Assembly (NCBI GenBank): GCA_019635695.1
Contig: JAHBYZ010000001.1
Coordinates: 124,001-188,000, forward strand
Length of the DNA: 64,000 nt
Reading direction: 5' to 3'
Source: Rhizobiaceae bacterium
GTDB lineage: Bacteria > Pseudomonadota > Alphaproteobacteria > Rhizobiales > Rhizobiaceae
Made by a program: the position numbers and the translations under genes. Below, in pieces: positions 1 to 7,425 of this stretch (the stretch's first letter is position 1; the number at the start of each line of letters is the position of its first letter). Under the pieces are notes generated by a model. The model had not been told where the DNA came from and searched no databases. It worked only from the letters and a program-made list of their open reading frames with translations.

Positions 1-929
1 GGCAGATGGTCGAAGGCGCGGTTGCCCTGCTGGCCGAACACGCGCCGGTCGCGCGACTGCGCCCCAGCGGCAAGCCCGTCGACCCGCACCGCGCCATCGC
101 CGAATGGGGCTGGTTCGGCGTCGGCCTGCCGGAGGCGCGCGGCGGGCTTGGACTCGGCGTCGCCGAGGAGATGCTGCTGGCCTTCGAGGCCGGACGTCAT
201 CTGCTGTCGCCGAGCGTGGCCGCCACAACGCTGGCCGCGCATCTTGCACCCGAGGACGTTCTGGCCGCCCTGCTCACCGGCGAGGCTCGCGCGGCGCTGG
301 CATTGGCAACGGGCAGGGACGTGCTGGCCTTCGACGTGGAGGGCGCGTCACTGATCGCGGTGGTCGACGGCGAGGAAGTCTGGCTCGCGCAGGTGAGCGC
401 ATTTCGCGGCACAACCGTTTCGGGCTTCGATGAGGCGGTGTACGCCAGCCGGGGGACCGTCGACCGCGCCTCGCGTCTCGCGAGCGAGCCGGCGTTCCGT
501 GCGCGCCTGCTGATTGCAGCGAGCCTCGCCGGCATCGCGCGCGCAACCTGCGATCTCGCGGTCGCATACGCCAAGGTGCGCGAGCAGTTCGGCCAGCCCA
601 TCGGCGCGTTCCAGGCGGTCAAGCACATCTGCGCCGACATGGGCGTGCGCGCCTACGCCGCGGAGGCACAGGTCAGGATGGCTGCGGCGGCGTGCGCCGA
701 CACCCCCGACGCGGGGGCGTTCCAGATCGGCGCGGCAGCGCTGACGGCGCTGAGGGCGGCGCGGACCAACGCCGAGGACGCGATACAGGTGCATGGCGGC
801 ATCGGCTTCACCGCCGAATGCGAAGCGCATTTCTACCTGAAGCGCGCTCACCTTCTGGGGCAGCTTCTCGGCGGTACGGATGCCTGCCGCACCCGCATTC
901 TGGCCGAGCGCGCCCCGGAGGTCGCATGA
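1..929 (+). CDS. Acyl-CoA dehydrogenase, short subunit type (5' end cut by window)
   Basis: The frame is open from the first complete codon at position 3, so the start probably lies before the window; an ATG at 6 exists but would remove the normal N-terminal helix. The C-terminal half carries family signatures: a VREQFGQPIGAFQAVKH stretch and a VHGGIGFTAE stretch, both typical of the C-terminal helical domain that binds FAD with the substrate. The middle domain is degenerate and short, as in the small partner of heteromeric acyl-CoA dehydrogenases; the product at 13339-14328 has the same build. It oxidises an unknown acyl-CoA, probably together with a full-length partner. Its stop overlaps the ligase start (ATGA), so the two are translationally coupled. 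Confidence 0.85.
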   Translation, partial: QMVEGAVALLAEHAPVARLRPSGKPVDPHRAIAEWGWFGVGLPEARGGLGLGVAEEMLLAFEAGRHLLSPSVAATTLAAHLAPEDVLAALLTGEARAALALATGRDVLAFDVEGASLIAVVDGEEVWLAQVSAFRGTTVSGFDEAVYASRGTVDRASRLASEPAFRARLLIAASLAGIARATCDLAVAYAKVREQFGQPIGAFQAVKHICADMGVRAYAAEAQVRMAAAACADTPDAGAFQIGAAALTALRAARTNAEDAIQVHGGIGFTAECEAHFYLKRAHLLGQLLGGTDACRTRILAERAPEVA

Positions 930-2551
930 AGGGAGAAGGCGACCGCTGGTCCTGGATCGGCCGCGATATACCGGCACGCGGAACCTGCGTGCTGCGGCAC
1001 CGCTTGGAGGTCTGCGCGCGCGAGCGGCCGGACAAGGTGTTCGTGCGCTTCGACGACGGCCGGTCGTGGACCTATCGCGAGACGCTGGAGCATTCCCGCC
1101 GGGCGGCGGCGGGCCTGGCCGAGTTAGGCGTAAAGAACAACGACGTGGTCTTCGTGCTGCTGCCCAACGGACCCGATTTCCTCAAGGCGTGGTTCGGGGC
1201 GAACATGCTCGGCGCGTCGGTGGCGGCTCCCAACACGGCCATGCGTGGCTCCGTGCTGCAGCATCTGGTTACGCTGAGCGACGCTAAGGTCGGCGTCGTC
1301 GACGCGCGCTACCTGCCACGCCTGGCCGAGATCGAGACGGGCAGGCTGCGCACGCTGGTCGTCTCGGGCGAGAGCGAGGATGCGGCAAGCCGCTTCAAGA
1401 CGGTCGCGCTGCGCGACTGCTTCGACGCCGCCGACCCGGCCGCGTGTCCGGACGTGACGGTCGAACCGTGGCAGGCGCAGTTCATCCTGTTCACCTCGGG
1501 CACGACCGGGCCGTCCAAGGGCGCCATCGTCACCTACGTGCAGATGTTCGACATGATGATGGCCAACACGGCCGGCCGGCTCGGCGCGGACGACGTCTAT
1601 CTGGCCAGCACGCCGCTGTTCCATGTGGGCGGCAGCCGCGTGGTCAACGGCATGCTCATCTACGGCGGCGCGGTGGTGCTGCTGGCGCAGTTCAAGACCG
1701 ACACGTTCTGGGACACGATCCGCACGCACAGGGCTACCGCTTGCGTTCTGATCGGCGCGGTGGCGCGTTTTCTCGAGGACCAGCCGGTGCGGGCAGACGA
1801 CGCCGACAACCCGCTGAAGCTGGTGTCGATGTCGCCGCTGGTGCGTGATCCCAAGGGGTTCAGCCGCCGCTTCGGGGTGGACGTCGTTACCTCCTACGGC
1901 ATGTCGGAGCTGTCAGTGCCCATCGTCTCGGAGCTGAACCCGACAGATCCCGACAGCTGCGGTCGGCTGCGGCCGGGCTACGAGGCGCGTATCGTCGACG
2001 ACAACGACGCCGAGGTGCCGGAAGGGCAGGGCGGCGAGCTGGTGTTGCGCGCCGAGCGCCCGTGGACGATCTCGCCGGGCTACTGGCGCATGCCGGAGGC
2101 CACGGCCGCCGTGTGGCGCAACGGCTGGTTCCACACCGGCGACCGCTTCCGTCGCAATGCCGCCGGCGACTACTATTTCATCGACCGGCAGAAGGACGCC
2201 ATCCGCCGGCGCGGCGAGAACGTTTCCTCCTTCGAGGTGGAAGCCGAGGTGCTGACCCATCCGGACGTGAAGGATGCCGCCGCCATCGGCGTGCCGAGCC
2301 CGCTCGGCGAGCAGGATATCATGATCGTGGTGACGCTGCGGCCGGGCTGCTCACCGCGGCCCGAGGCGCTGCTCGACTGGCTGCGGCCGCGCCTGGCCCA
2401 CTACATGGTGCCGCGCTACATCCGCTACGTTGCCGACCTGCCGCGCACGCCGAGCGCGCGGGTGCAGAAGCACCTGCTGCGAGACGAGGGCATCACCGCC
2501 GACAGCTGGGACCGCGAGGCCGCCGGCATCCGCATCCGGCGCGATCCATAA
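926..2551 (+). CDS. AMP-forming acyl-CoA synthetase (ligase)
   Basis: This protein of 541 residues belongs to the ANL superfamily and activates a carboxylic acid to its CoA thioester through an acyl-adenylate. The P-loop-like AMP motif FTSGTTGPSKG begins near residue 189. It is followed by the substrate-side STPLFHVGG segment, a TSYGMSE adenylate motif and a C-terminal WFHTGDRF / RQKDAIRRRGENVSS hinge region. The ATG at 926 was chosen because it overlaps the preceding stop (ATGA); the open frame extends further upstream but only inside the dehydrogenase gene. The overall look resembles the CaiC/cyclohexanecarboxylate-type ligases, but the acid cannot be told from sequence. It lies in the acyl-CoA catabolism cluster. 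Confidence 0.93.
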   Translation: MKGEGDRWSWIGRDIPARGTCVLRHRLEVCARERPDKVFVRFDDGRSWTYRETLEHSRRAAAGLAELGVKNNDVVFVLLPNGPDFLKAWFGANMLGASVAAPNTAMRGSVLQHLVTLSDAKVGVVDARYLPRLAEIETGRLRTLVVSGESEDAASRFKTVALRDCFDAADPAACPDVTVEPWQAQFILFTSGTTGPSKGAIVTYVQMFDMMMANTAGRLGADDVYLASTPLFHVGGSRVVNGMLIYGGAVVLLAQFKTDTFWDTIRTHRATACVLIGAVARFLEDQPVRADDADNPLKLVSMSPLVRDPKGFSRRFGVDVVTSYGMSELSVPIVSELNPTDPDSCGRLRPGYEARIVDDNDAEVPEGQGGELVLRAERPWTISPGYWRMPEATAAVWRNGWFHTGDRFRRNAAGDYYFIDRQKDAIRRRGENVSSFEVEAEVLTHPDVKDAAAIGVPSPLGEQDIMIVVTLRPGCSPRPEALLDWLRPRLAHYMVPRYIRYVADLPRTPSARVQKHLLRDEGITADSWDREAAGIRIRRDP

Positions 2552-2567
2552 GGCCCGCAGGCTCGGG

Positions 2568-2585
2568 TTGTCGGCACGCCGACAA
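2568..2585. promoter_or_regulatory. 18-bp inverted repeat upstream of tetR-type gene
   Basis: The sequence TTGTCGG-CACG-CCGACAA has perfect 7-bp arms. It sits 16 bp after the ligase stop and 42 bp before the GTG start of the TetR-family gene, and an AT-rich stretch follows at about 2582-2613. It could be the operator for the downstream regulator or a transcript hairpin ending the ligase mRNA. The lack of a T-run makes the operator reading slightly better. Confidence 0.45.
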
Positions 2586-2627
2586 AATTGCAATGTGTTC
2601 CAAATTGAAATTGAGGTGGGCTCAAAC

Positions 2628-3323
2628 GTGGGACGTCGGGAAGAGGCCAAGGATGAGCGTCGCGGCCGCATCGTCGCCGCGGCGCGCGACCTGATGCGCG
2701 AAATCGGCGTTGAGGCAATCGCCATGAAGCAGGTAGCGGCGCGCGCCGACGTCAGCCTGTCGACGGTCTACAACCTGTTCGAATCGAAGGAAGACGTGCT
2801 CGCCCGCGTGTTCAACGAGGCCTTCGATGAATACCGCACGGCGGTGCTGGAGCGCGCCTCGGGCGACCCGCTGCAACGCTTCTTCGACGCCGTCGACATA
2901 GCCGCCGAGTTCTACAGCGCCGACGCGCCCTTCTACCGCTCGTCGGCGTGGCTGGTGTTCGCCGATTCGAGCTACAAGCTGTCGCTGCAGAAGCCGCGCT
3001 TCGGCTTTTTCCGCGACCTGATCGGCGGCGCCATCGAGGCCGGCGTGCTCGCCTCCGACACCGACGCATATCTCCTCGGCCTGATCGTCGTGCCGATGTT
3101 CAGCTCGCCCTACCAGGCCTGGGCTAGCGGCTGGATCAGCATCGACGAGTTCCGTGCCCGGGCCAAGCTCGGCATCTGCGTCGTGCTCAAGGGCTTTGCG
3201 GCGCCGGAGCATCGCTCCCGGTTCGACGCGGAGCTGCCGCCGTTGGAGGCACAGTTGCGCACCTATCGCGGTGCGGGATCGGCGAAACGGGAAGAAAGGG
3301 ACCGGCAGCTTCACGGTCTATGA
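2628..3323 (+). CDS. TetR/AcrR-family transcriptional regulator
   Basis: This protein of 231 residues has an N-terminal TetR DNA-binding domain: a helix rich in charged residues, then IVAAARDLMREIGVEAI, then the helix-turn-helix AARADVSLSTVYNLFESKEDV at about residues 37-57. The remainder is an all-helical ligand-binding domain without a recognisable subfamily signature. The GTG at 2628 was chosen because GAGGTGG lies just upstream with good spacing; GTGs at 2616 and 2595 are alternatives. It follows an acyl-CoA ligase and faces a flavoprotein gene, so control of the surrounding acyl-CoA catabolic genes by a CoA ester is a reasonable inference. The last codons form half of a strong hairpin. 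Confidence 0.88.
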   Translation: MGRREEAKDERRGRIVAAARDLMREIGVEAIAMKQVAARADVSLSTVYNLFESKEDVLARVFNEAFDEYRTAVLERASGDPLQRFFDAVDIAAEFYSADAPFYRSSAWLVFADSSYKLSLQKPRFGFFRDLIGGAIEAGVLASDTDAYLLGLIVVPMFSSPYQAWASGWISIDEFRARAKLGICVVLKGFAAPEHRSRFDAELPPLEAQLRTYRGAGSAKREERDRQLHGL

Positions 3324-3332
3324 AGCTGCCGG
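3302..3332. terminator. Strong hairpin across the stop codon of the TetR gene
   Basis: The arms CCGGCAGCTTCA (3302-3313) and TGAAGCTGCCGG (3321-3332) are perfect 12-bp complements around a 7-nt loop, and the TGA stop lies in the right arm. No T-run follows on the plus strand. It lies between two convergent genes and would act as a barrier or 3'-end stabiliser for either transcript. A classical intrinsic terminator is less likely. Confidence 0.5.
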
Positions 3333-3412
3333 CCGCAAATCGGCGGTCATTGCCGCCGGGCCGGCGCGCGTCGGGAGGATGCACCGCCGCCGGCAATCTT
3401 GAAGCGCCCGTT

Positions 3413-4339
3413 CTACAATTGTCTGTCGGCCAGCGCGGCGTCGTATTCGGCGATGAGGCGCTCGCAGAGCTCCGCGGCGCCCGGGATGTCGCCGATCGAG
3501 CCGACGCCCTGTCCGGCCGACCAGACATTCTTCCAGGCCTTGGCTTCGTTCTGCATGTCGAGCGCGCCATGAGCGACCAGATTGTCCGGGTCGAGGCCGG
3601 CGGCGACGATGCTCGGCCGCATGAAGTTGGCGTTCACGCCGGAGATGGCGGGCGTGTAGAGGATGTCGGAAGCCCGGGCGGCGAGCACCATCTGCTTCTG
3701 CGCCGGCGTCGCCATCGACTCGCGCGTGGCGATGAAGCGTGTGCCGAGATAGGCCATGTCGGCGCCTAGCATGCGCGCCGCTGCGATGTGCCGGCCCGTG
3801 CTCATCGCGCCGGAAAGCACGATCGTCCCCTTGAAGAACGAGGCGATCTCCGGAATCAGCGCGAATGGGCTGAGCGTGCCGGCGTGGCCGCCCGCGCCGG
3901 CCGCCACCGCGATGATGCCGTCGACGCCGGCCTCCGCCGCCTTCTCCGCGTGGCGCAGGCTGATGACATCGTGGAACACCAGCCCGCCATAGGAATGCAC
4001 GGCGTCGACCACATCTTTGACTGCGCCGAGCGAGGTGATGACCAGCGGCACCTTGTGCTTGACGGTGATCTCGAGGTCGGCCGCCAGCCGCGGATTCGAC
4101 TTGTGGACGATCAGGTTGACGCCGAAGGACGCTGCGGCAGGCAGCGCCGACAGCCGGCCCTTGATCTCATTCAGCCAGGCGGCATAGCCCTCGCTCGTTC
4201 GCTGGTTGAGCGCCGGAAAGGTGCCGACCAGCCCTGAGCGGCAGACCTCGACGACGAGGTCAGGGCCGGAGATCAGGAACATCGGCGCGGCGATCGCCGG
4301 CAGCCGCAGTCGCCCGGAAAATGCAGCCGGAATTGTCAT
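3413..4339 (-). CDS. Nitronate monooxygenase / 2-nitropropane dioxygenase-like flavoprotein
   Basis: This protein of 308 residues is an FMN-dependent TIM barrel. It opens with LRLPAIAAPMFLISGPDLV, has the FMN phosphate-binding GAGGHAG motif near the middle, and then SGAMSTGRHIAAARMLGADMAYLGTRF-like barrel strands typical of the NPD family. Family members oxidise alkyl nitronates, but some act as trans-2-enoyl-CoA reductases or dehydrogenases, and the acyl-CoA context makes a role on an acyl-CoA intermediate possible. The start overlaps the end of the upstream TetR gene by 4 bp (ATGA), so the pair is co-transcribed away from the thiolase gene. Confidence 0.88.
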   Translation of the reverse strand: MTIPAAFSGRLRLPAIAAPMFLISGPDLVVEVCRSGLVGTFPALNQRTSEGYAAWLNEIKGRLSALPAAASFGVNLIVHKSNPRLAADLEITVKHKVPLVITSLGAVKDVVDAVHSYGGLVFHDVISLRHAEKAAEAGVDGIIAVAAGAGGHAGTLSPFALIPEIASFFKGTIVLSGAMSTGRHIAAARMLGADMAYLGTRFIATRESMATPAQKQMVLAARASDILYTPAISGVNANFMRPSIVAAGLDPDNLVAHGALDMQNEAKAWKNVWSAGQGVGSIGDIPGAAELCERLIAEYDAALADRQL

Positions 4340-4977
4340 AAGCGTTCCTCGTTGTCGCGGCGCGGAGCAAGCCCAGCGACCAGTGTGGCGACGGCGCCTT
4401 CGGCGATCTGTTGTGGGGCCAATGCGCCCGTGGGGTCGTACCAGCGGGCGATCCAGTTGAGCGCTCCGGTCAGCGTGAACGTGACGAGCCGCGGGTCGCC
4501 CTTGGCAATCGTGCCGTCGGCCATGCCCTGCTCGACGACACGGCGCACCGTCTGGTCGATCTCGCGCTTCAACCCACGGAACCGGGCGCGGCTATCGGCC
4601 GAAAGCTCGTGGTCTGCCGTGAGGGTTACGCATTTGCCGAAATCCATCGTCATGATGACGGCGTAGTCGAGCATCAGCCGGCGCAGCCGTTCCAGCCCGC
4701 CGCCGGCGCGCGCCTCGACCGCCTCGGCGGCGTCGCGGATGCTCTCCAGCCCCCGTCGCACGCACTCGAACAGGATTTCGTCCTTGTTGCCGAAATAGTG
4801 GTAGATCGTCGGCTTGGTCACGCTGAGCGCGTTGGCCACGTCGTCCAGCGACGTCGCGTGAAAGCCCTTCTCGTTGAAGCAGCGAACCGCCGCGCGCAGC
4901 ACGGCCTCGCGCTTCTCGCGGCGTTCCCGCTCCTTCTCGTCAGCGCTTGGCCAAAGGGCCTTCGCCGGTGCCGGCAT
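4336..4977 (-). CDS. TetR/AcrR-family regulator, divergent from thiolase
   Basis: This protein of 213 residues has a basic N-terminal stretch (KERERREKREAVLRAAVRCF) followed by the helix-turn-helix LDDVANALSVTKPTIYHYFGNKDE at about residues 43-66. The C-terminal half is helical and resembles the KstR2/FadR-like TetR branch that binds acyl-CoA, but this is a general likeness only. It is transcribed divergently from the thiolase gene and overlaps the following flavoprotein gene by 4 bp. A near-perfect palindrome 30 bp upstream of its start (5007-5027) is the likely operator. Auto-repression and repression of the thiolase/dehydrogenase genes are inferred. Confidence 0.92.
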   Translation of the reverse strand: MPAPAKALWPSADEKERERREKREAVLRAAVRCFNEKGFHATSLDDVANALSVTKPTIYHYFGNKDEILFECVRRGLESIRDAAEAVEARAGGGLERLRRLMLDYAVIMTMDFGKCVTLTADHELSADSRARFRGLKREIDQTVRRVVEQGMADGTIAKGDPRLVTFTLTGALNWIARWYDPTGALAPQQIAEGAVATLVAGLAPRRDNEERL

Positions 4978-5006
4978 GGCTCGCCTCGACAGGGCTACAT
5001 TTGCTT

Positions 5007-5027
5007 GCGGGTATCCTGTATACCCGC
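5007..5027. promoter_or_regulatory. Probable TetR operator between regulator and thiolase genes
   Basis: The arms GCGGGTAT (5007-5014) and ATACCCGC (5020-5027) are perfect reverse complements around the 5-nt spacer CCTGT, giving a 21-bp palindrome with one mismatched pair. It lies in the divergent region, 30 bp from the regulator start and 48 bp from the thiolase start. Size and symmetry suit a TetR-family dimer. Binding is inferred from position. Confidence 0.65.
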
Positions 5028-5036
5028 TAGTAAATA

Positions 5037-5052
5037 GGTGTCAAACGACACC
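5037..5052 (+). promoter_or_regulatory. Second inverted repeat in thiolase leader
   Basis: GGTGTC-AAAC-GACACC has perfect 6-bp arms and a 4-nt loop. It lies 9 bp after the operator-like palindrome and upstream of the GGAGG ribosome-binding site at about 5063-5068. It may be a second regulator contact or a small hairpin in the 5' leader; the sequence cannot separate these. Confidence 0.4.
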
Positions 5053-5074
5053 CTTCCTGCGTGGAGGAAATGCG

Positions 5075-6238
5075 ATGTCGCAGTCCGATCCCATCGTCAT
5101 CACCGGTGCCGCCCGAACCGCAATGGGCGGGTTCCAGGGCGCGCTGTCGCAAGTCTCAGCCACGGCGCTTGGCTCGGCCGCCATCGGCGAAGCGCTTTCA
5201 CGCGCTGGCGGGGCGGCGGACAGGGTGGACGAGGTGGTGATGGGTTGCGTGCTGCCAGCCGGGCTCGGCCAGGCGCCGGCCCGGCAGGCGGCGCTCGGCG
5301 CGGGCCTGCCGCAATCGGTGCCGTGCGCGACGCTGAACAAAGTCTGCGGCTCGGGCATGAAGGCGACGATGCTGGCCGCCGACATGGTATCGGCCGGCAG
5401 CGCCGACATCGTGGTGGCCGGCGGCATGGAGAGCATGAGTAACGCGCCCTATCTGCTCGACAAGGCGCGCGGCGGCTACCGCATCGGCCACGGCCGCGTC
5501 ATCGACCACATGTTCCTCGACGGGCTGGAGGACGCCTACGACAAGGGCCGCGCCATGGGCACCTTCGCGGAGGACACGGCGCAGCATTATCAGTTCACGC
5601 GGCAGGCGCAGGACGAATATGCGCTGGGCTCGCTGGAGCGCGCCCGGGCCGCGATCGCCGAAGGTCGTTTCGCAGCCGAGATCGTGGCGGTGAACGGCGT
5701 CGCGGTCGACGAGCAGCCGGGCAAGGCGAAGCCGGAGAAGATCCCGCTGCTCAAGCCTGCTTTCCGCGAAGGCGGAACGGTGACGGCCGCCAATTCCTCC
5801 TCCATCTCCGACGGCGCGGCTGCGCTGGTAGTCAGCCGCATGTCGACGGCCGAGAAGGCCGGATCGACGCCGCTGGCGATCATCCGCGGCCATGCCAGCC
5901 ACGCGCAGACGCCCGCGTGGTTCACCACGGCGCCGGTGTTCGCGATGCGCAAGCTGTTCGACAAGGTCGGCTGGTCGGCGGCCGACGTCGACCTGTTCGA
6001 GATCAACGAGGCCTTCGCCGTTGTCGCCATGGCGGCCATGCGGGAGCTCGATCTGCCGCGCGACAAGGTCAACGTCAACGGCGGCGCCTGCGCGCTCGGC
6101 CACCCCATCGGCTGCTCGGGCGCGCGCATCACCGTCACCCTCATCAACGCGCTCAGGGCGCGCGGGCTGAAACGCGGTGTCGCGTCGCTCTGCATCGGCG
6201 GCGGCGAGGCGACCGCACTCGCCGTCGAGCTCGTTTGA
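5075..6238 (+). CDS. Acetyl-CoA acetyltransferase (thiolase)
   Basis: This protein of 387 residues is a complete thiolase. The acyl-accepting Cys91 lies in NKVCGSGMKA, the NEAFA loop follows, His343 is in GGACALGHPIGCSGAR, and Cys373 is in the C-terminal CIGGGEA motif, so the full catalytic set is present. It either cleaves 3-ketoacyl-CoA with CoA or condenses two acetyl-CoA. In this setting of dehydrogenases and ligases the degradative direction is more likely. The ATG at 5075 follows a strong GTGGAGGAA ribosome site. It heads a probable operon with the dehydrogenase at 6266 and is divergent from a TetR gene, with operator-like palindromes in its leader. Confidence 0.94.
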   Translation: MSQSDPIVITGAARTAMGGFQGALSQVSATALGSAAIGEALSRAGGAADRVDEVVMGCVLPAGLGQAPARQAALGAGLPQSVPCATLNKVCGSGMKATMLAADMVSAGSADIVVAGGMESMSNAPYLLDKARGGYRIGHGRVIDHMFLDGLEDAYDKGRAMGTFAEDTAQHYQFTRQAQDEYALGSLERARAAIAEGRFAAEIVAVNGVAVDEQPGKAKPEKIPLLKPAFREGGTVTAANSSSISDGAAALVVSRMSTAEKAGSTPLAIIRGHASHAQTPAWFTTAPVFAMRKLFDKVGWSAADVDLFEINEAFAVVAMAAMRELDLPRDKVNVNGGACALGHPIGCSGARITVTLINALRARGLKRGVASLCIGGGEATALAVELV

Positions 6239-6265
6239 TCCACGCTCCAGCGGAGGCGTTGACCC

Positions 6266-7402
6266 GTGATACCGACCCCCGAGCAGGAGATGGTGCGCGA
6301 CATGGCGCGCCGTTTCGCCGCCGAGCGCCTGGCGCCCTTTTCGGCTGAATGGGACCGCACCAGCGAATTTCCGCGCGACCGCATCGGCGAGATGGGCGCT
6401 CTCGGGCTGATGGGCATGCAGGTGCCGGAGGAATATGACGGCGCTGCGAGCGACTATCTGAGCTACGTCATGGCGATCGAGGAGATCGCCGCCGGCAACG
6501 GTGCATTGTCGACCGTCATGGCCGTCCACAACGGCGTCGGATGCGCGCCGATCCTGAACTTCGGCACCGAGGAGCAGAAACAGAAATACCTGAAGCCGAT
6601 GGCGCGCGGCGAATGGCTGGGCGCCTTCGCGCTGACCGAGCCGCATGCGGGCTCGGACGCCTCGGCGCTGAAGACGCGGGCGCGCCGCACCAATTCGGGC
6701 TGGGTGCTGAACGGCACCAAGCAGTTCATCACCTCGGGCAAGAACGGCGACGTCGTCATCGTCTTCGCCGTCACCGATCCGGATGCGGGCAAGCGCGGCA
6801 TCAGCGCCTTCATCGTGCCGACCTCTTCTCCGGGCTACCGCGTCGCTTCCATCGAGCACAAGCTCGGCCAGCATTTGTCGGACACCGCGCAGCTTGCGTT
6901 CGAGGACATGGAGGTGCCGGCCGACCAGCTGCTCGGCAGAGAAGGGGAGGGCTATCGCATCGCGCTTTCCAACCTCGAAGGCGGCCGTATCGGCATTGCC
7001 GCGCAATGCGTCGGCATGGCGCGTGCGGCTTTCGAGGCTGCACGGGACTACGCTCTCGACCGCGAGAGTTTCGGCGTGAAGCTTGTGGAGCATCAGGCTG
7101 TCGCGTTCCGGCTGGCCGACATGGCGACGAAGATCGAGGTCGCCCGCCAGATGGTGTTCCACGCGGCGACGTTGCGCGAGGCCGGCCAGCCGGCCCTCAA
7201 GGAAGCCTCCATGGCAAAACTGTTCGCGTCGGAGATGGCCGAGCGCGTCTGCTCCGACGCCATCCAGATCCATGGCGGCTACGGCTATGTCGCCGACTTC
7301 CCGGTCGAGCGCATCTATCGCGACGTGCGCGTGTGCCAGATCTACGAGGGAACCAGCGACATCCAGCGCATGGTCATCGCCCGCGCCGTCACGGCCCGCT
7401 GA
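6266..7402 (+). CDS. Acyl-CoA dehydrogenase (complete catalytic residues)
   Basis: This protein of 378 residues has the usual three domains: an N-terminal helical part, a middle beta-domain with [16 protein letters not shown] (FAD and substrate contacts), and a C-terminal helical part with [18 protein letters not shown] and [20 protein letters not shown]. Glu361 in [11 protein letters not shown] is in the position of the catalytic base of medium- and short-chain dehydrogenases, unlike the two other full-length dehydrogenases in the window. It oxidises acyl-CoA to trans-2-enoyl-CoA and passes electrons to ETF. The GTG start is preceded by CGGAGG. It lies 27 bp after the thiolase gene, in one probable operon. 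Confidence 0.94.
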   Translation: MIPTPEQEMVRDMARRFAAERLAPFSAEWDRTSEFPRDRIGEMGALGLMGMQVPEEYDGAASDYLSYVMAIEEIAAGNGALSTVMAVHNGVGCAPILNFGTEEQKQKYLKPMARGEWLGAFALTEPHAGSDASALKTRARRTNSGWVLNGTKQFITSGKNGDVVIVFAVTDPDAGKRGISAFIVPTSSPGYRVASIEHKLGQHLSDTAQLAFEDMEVPADQLLGREGEGYRIALSNLEGGRIGIAAQCVGMARAAFEAARDYALDRESFGVKLVEHQAVAFRLADMATKIEVARQMVFHAATLREAGQPALKEASMAKLFASEMAERVCSDAIQIHGGYGYVADFPVERIYRDVRVCQIYEGTSDIQRMVIARAVTAR

Positions 7403-7404
7403 GC

Positions 7405-7425
7405 GGCGGGGGCTAAAGCCCCGCC
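7405..7425. terminator. GC-rich hairpin between convergent genes
   Basis: GGCGGGG (7405-7411) and CCCCGCC (7419-7425) pair perfectly around a 7-nt loop. The hairpin starts 3 bp after the dehydrogenase stop and covers the stop of the convergent ligase gene. It could serve as a transcription barrier for both strands. There is no T-run, so intrinsic termination is uncertain. Confidence 0.45.

Noticed and set aside
5198-7273. 691-residue open frame on the minus strand across thiolase and dehydrogenase
   Set aside because: Arg/His-rich antisense shadow of two well-supported genes; no family motif and no ribosome site.
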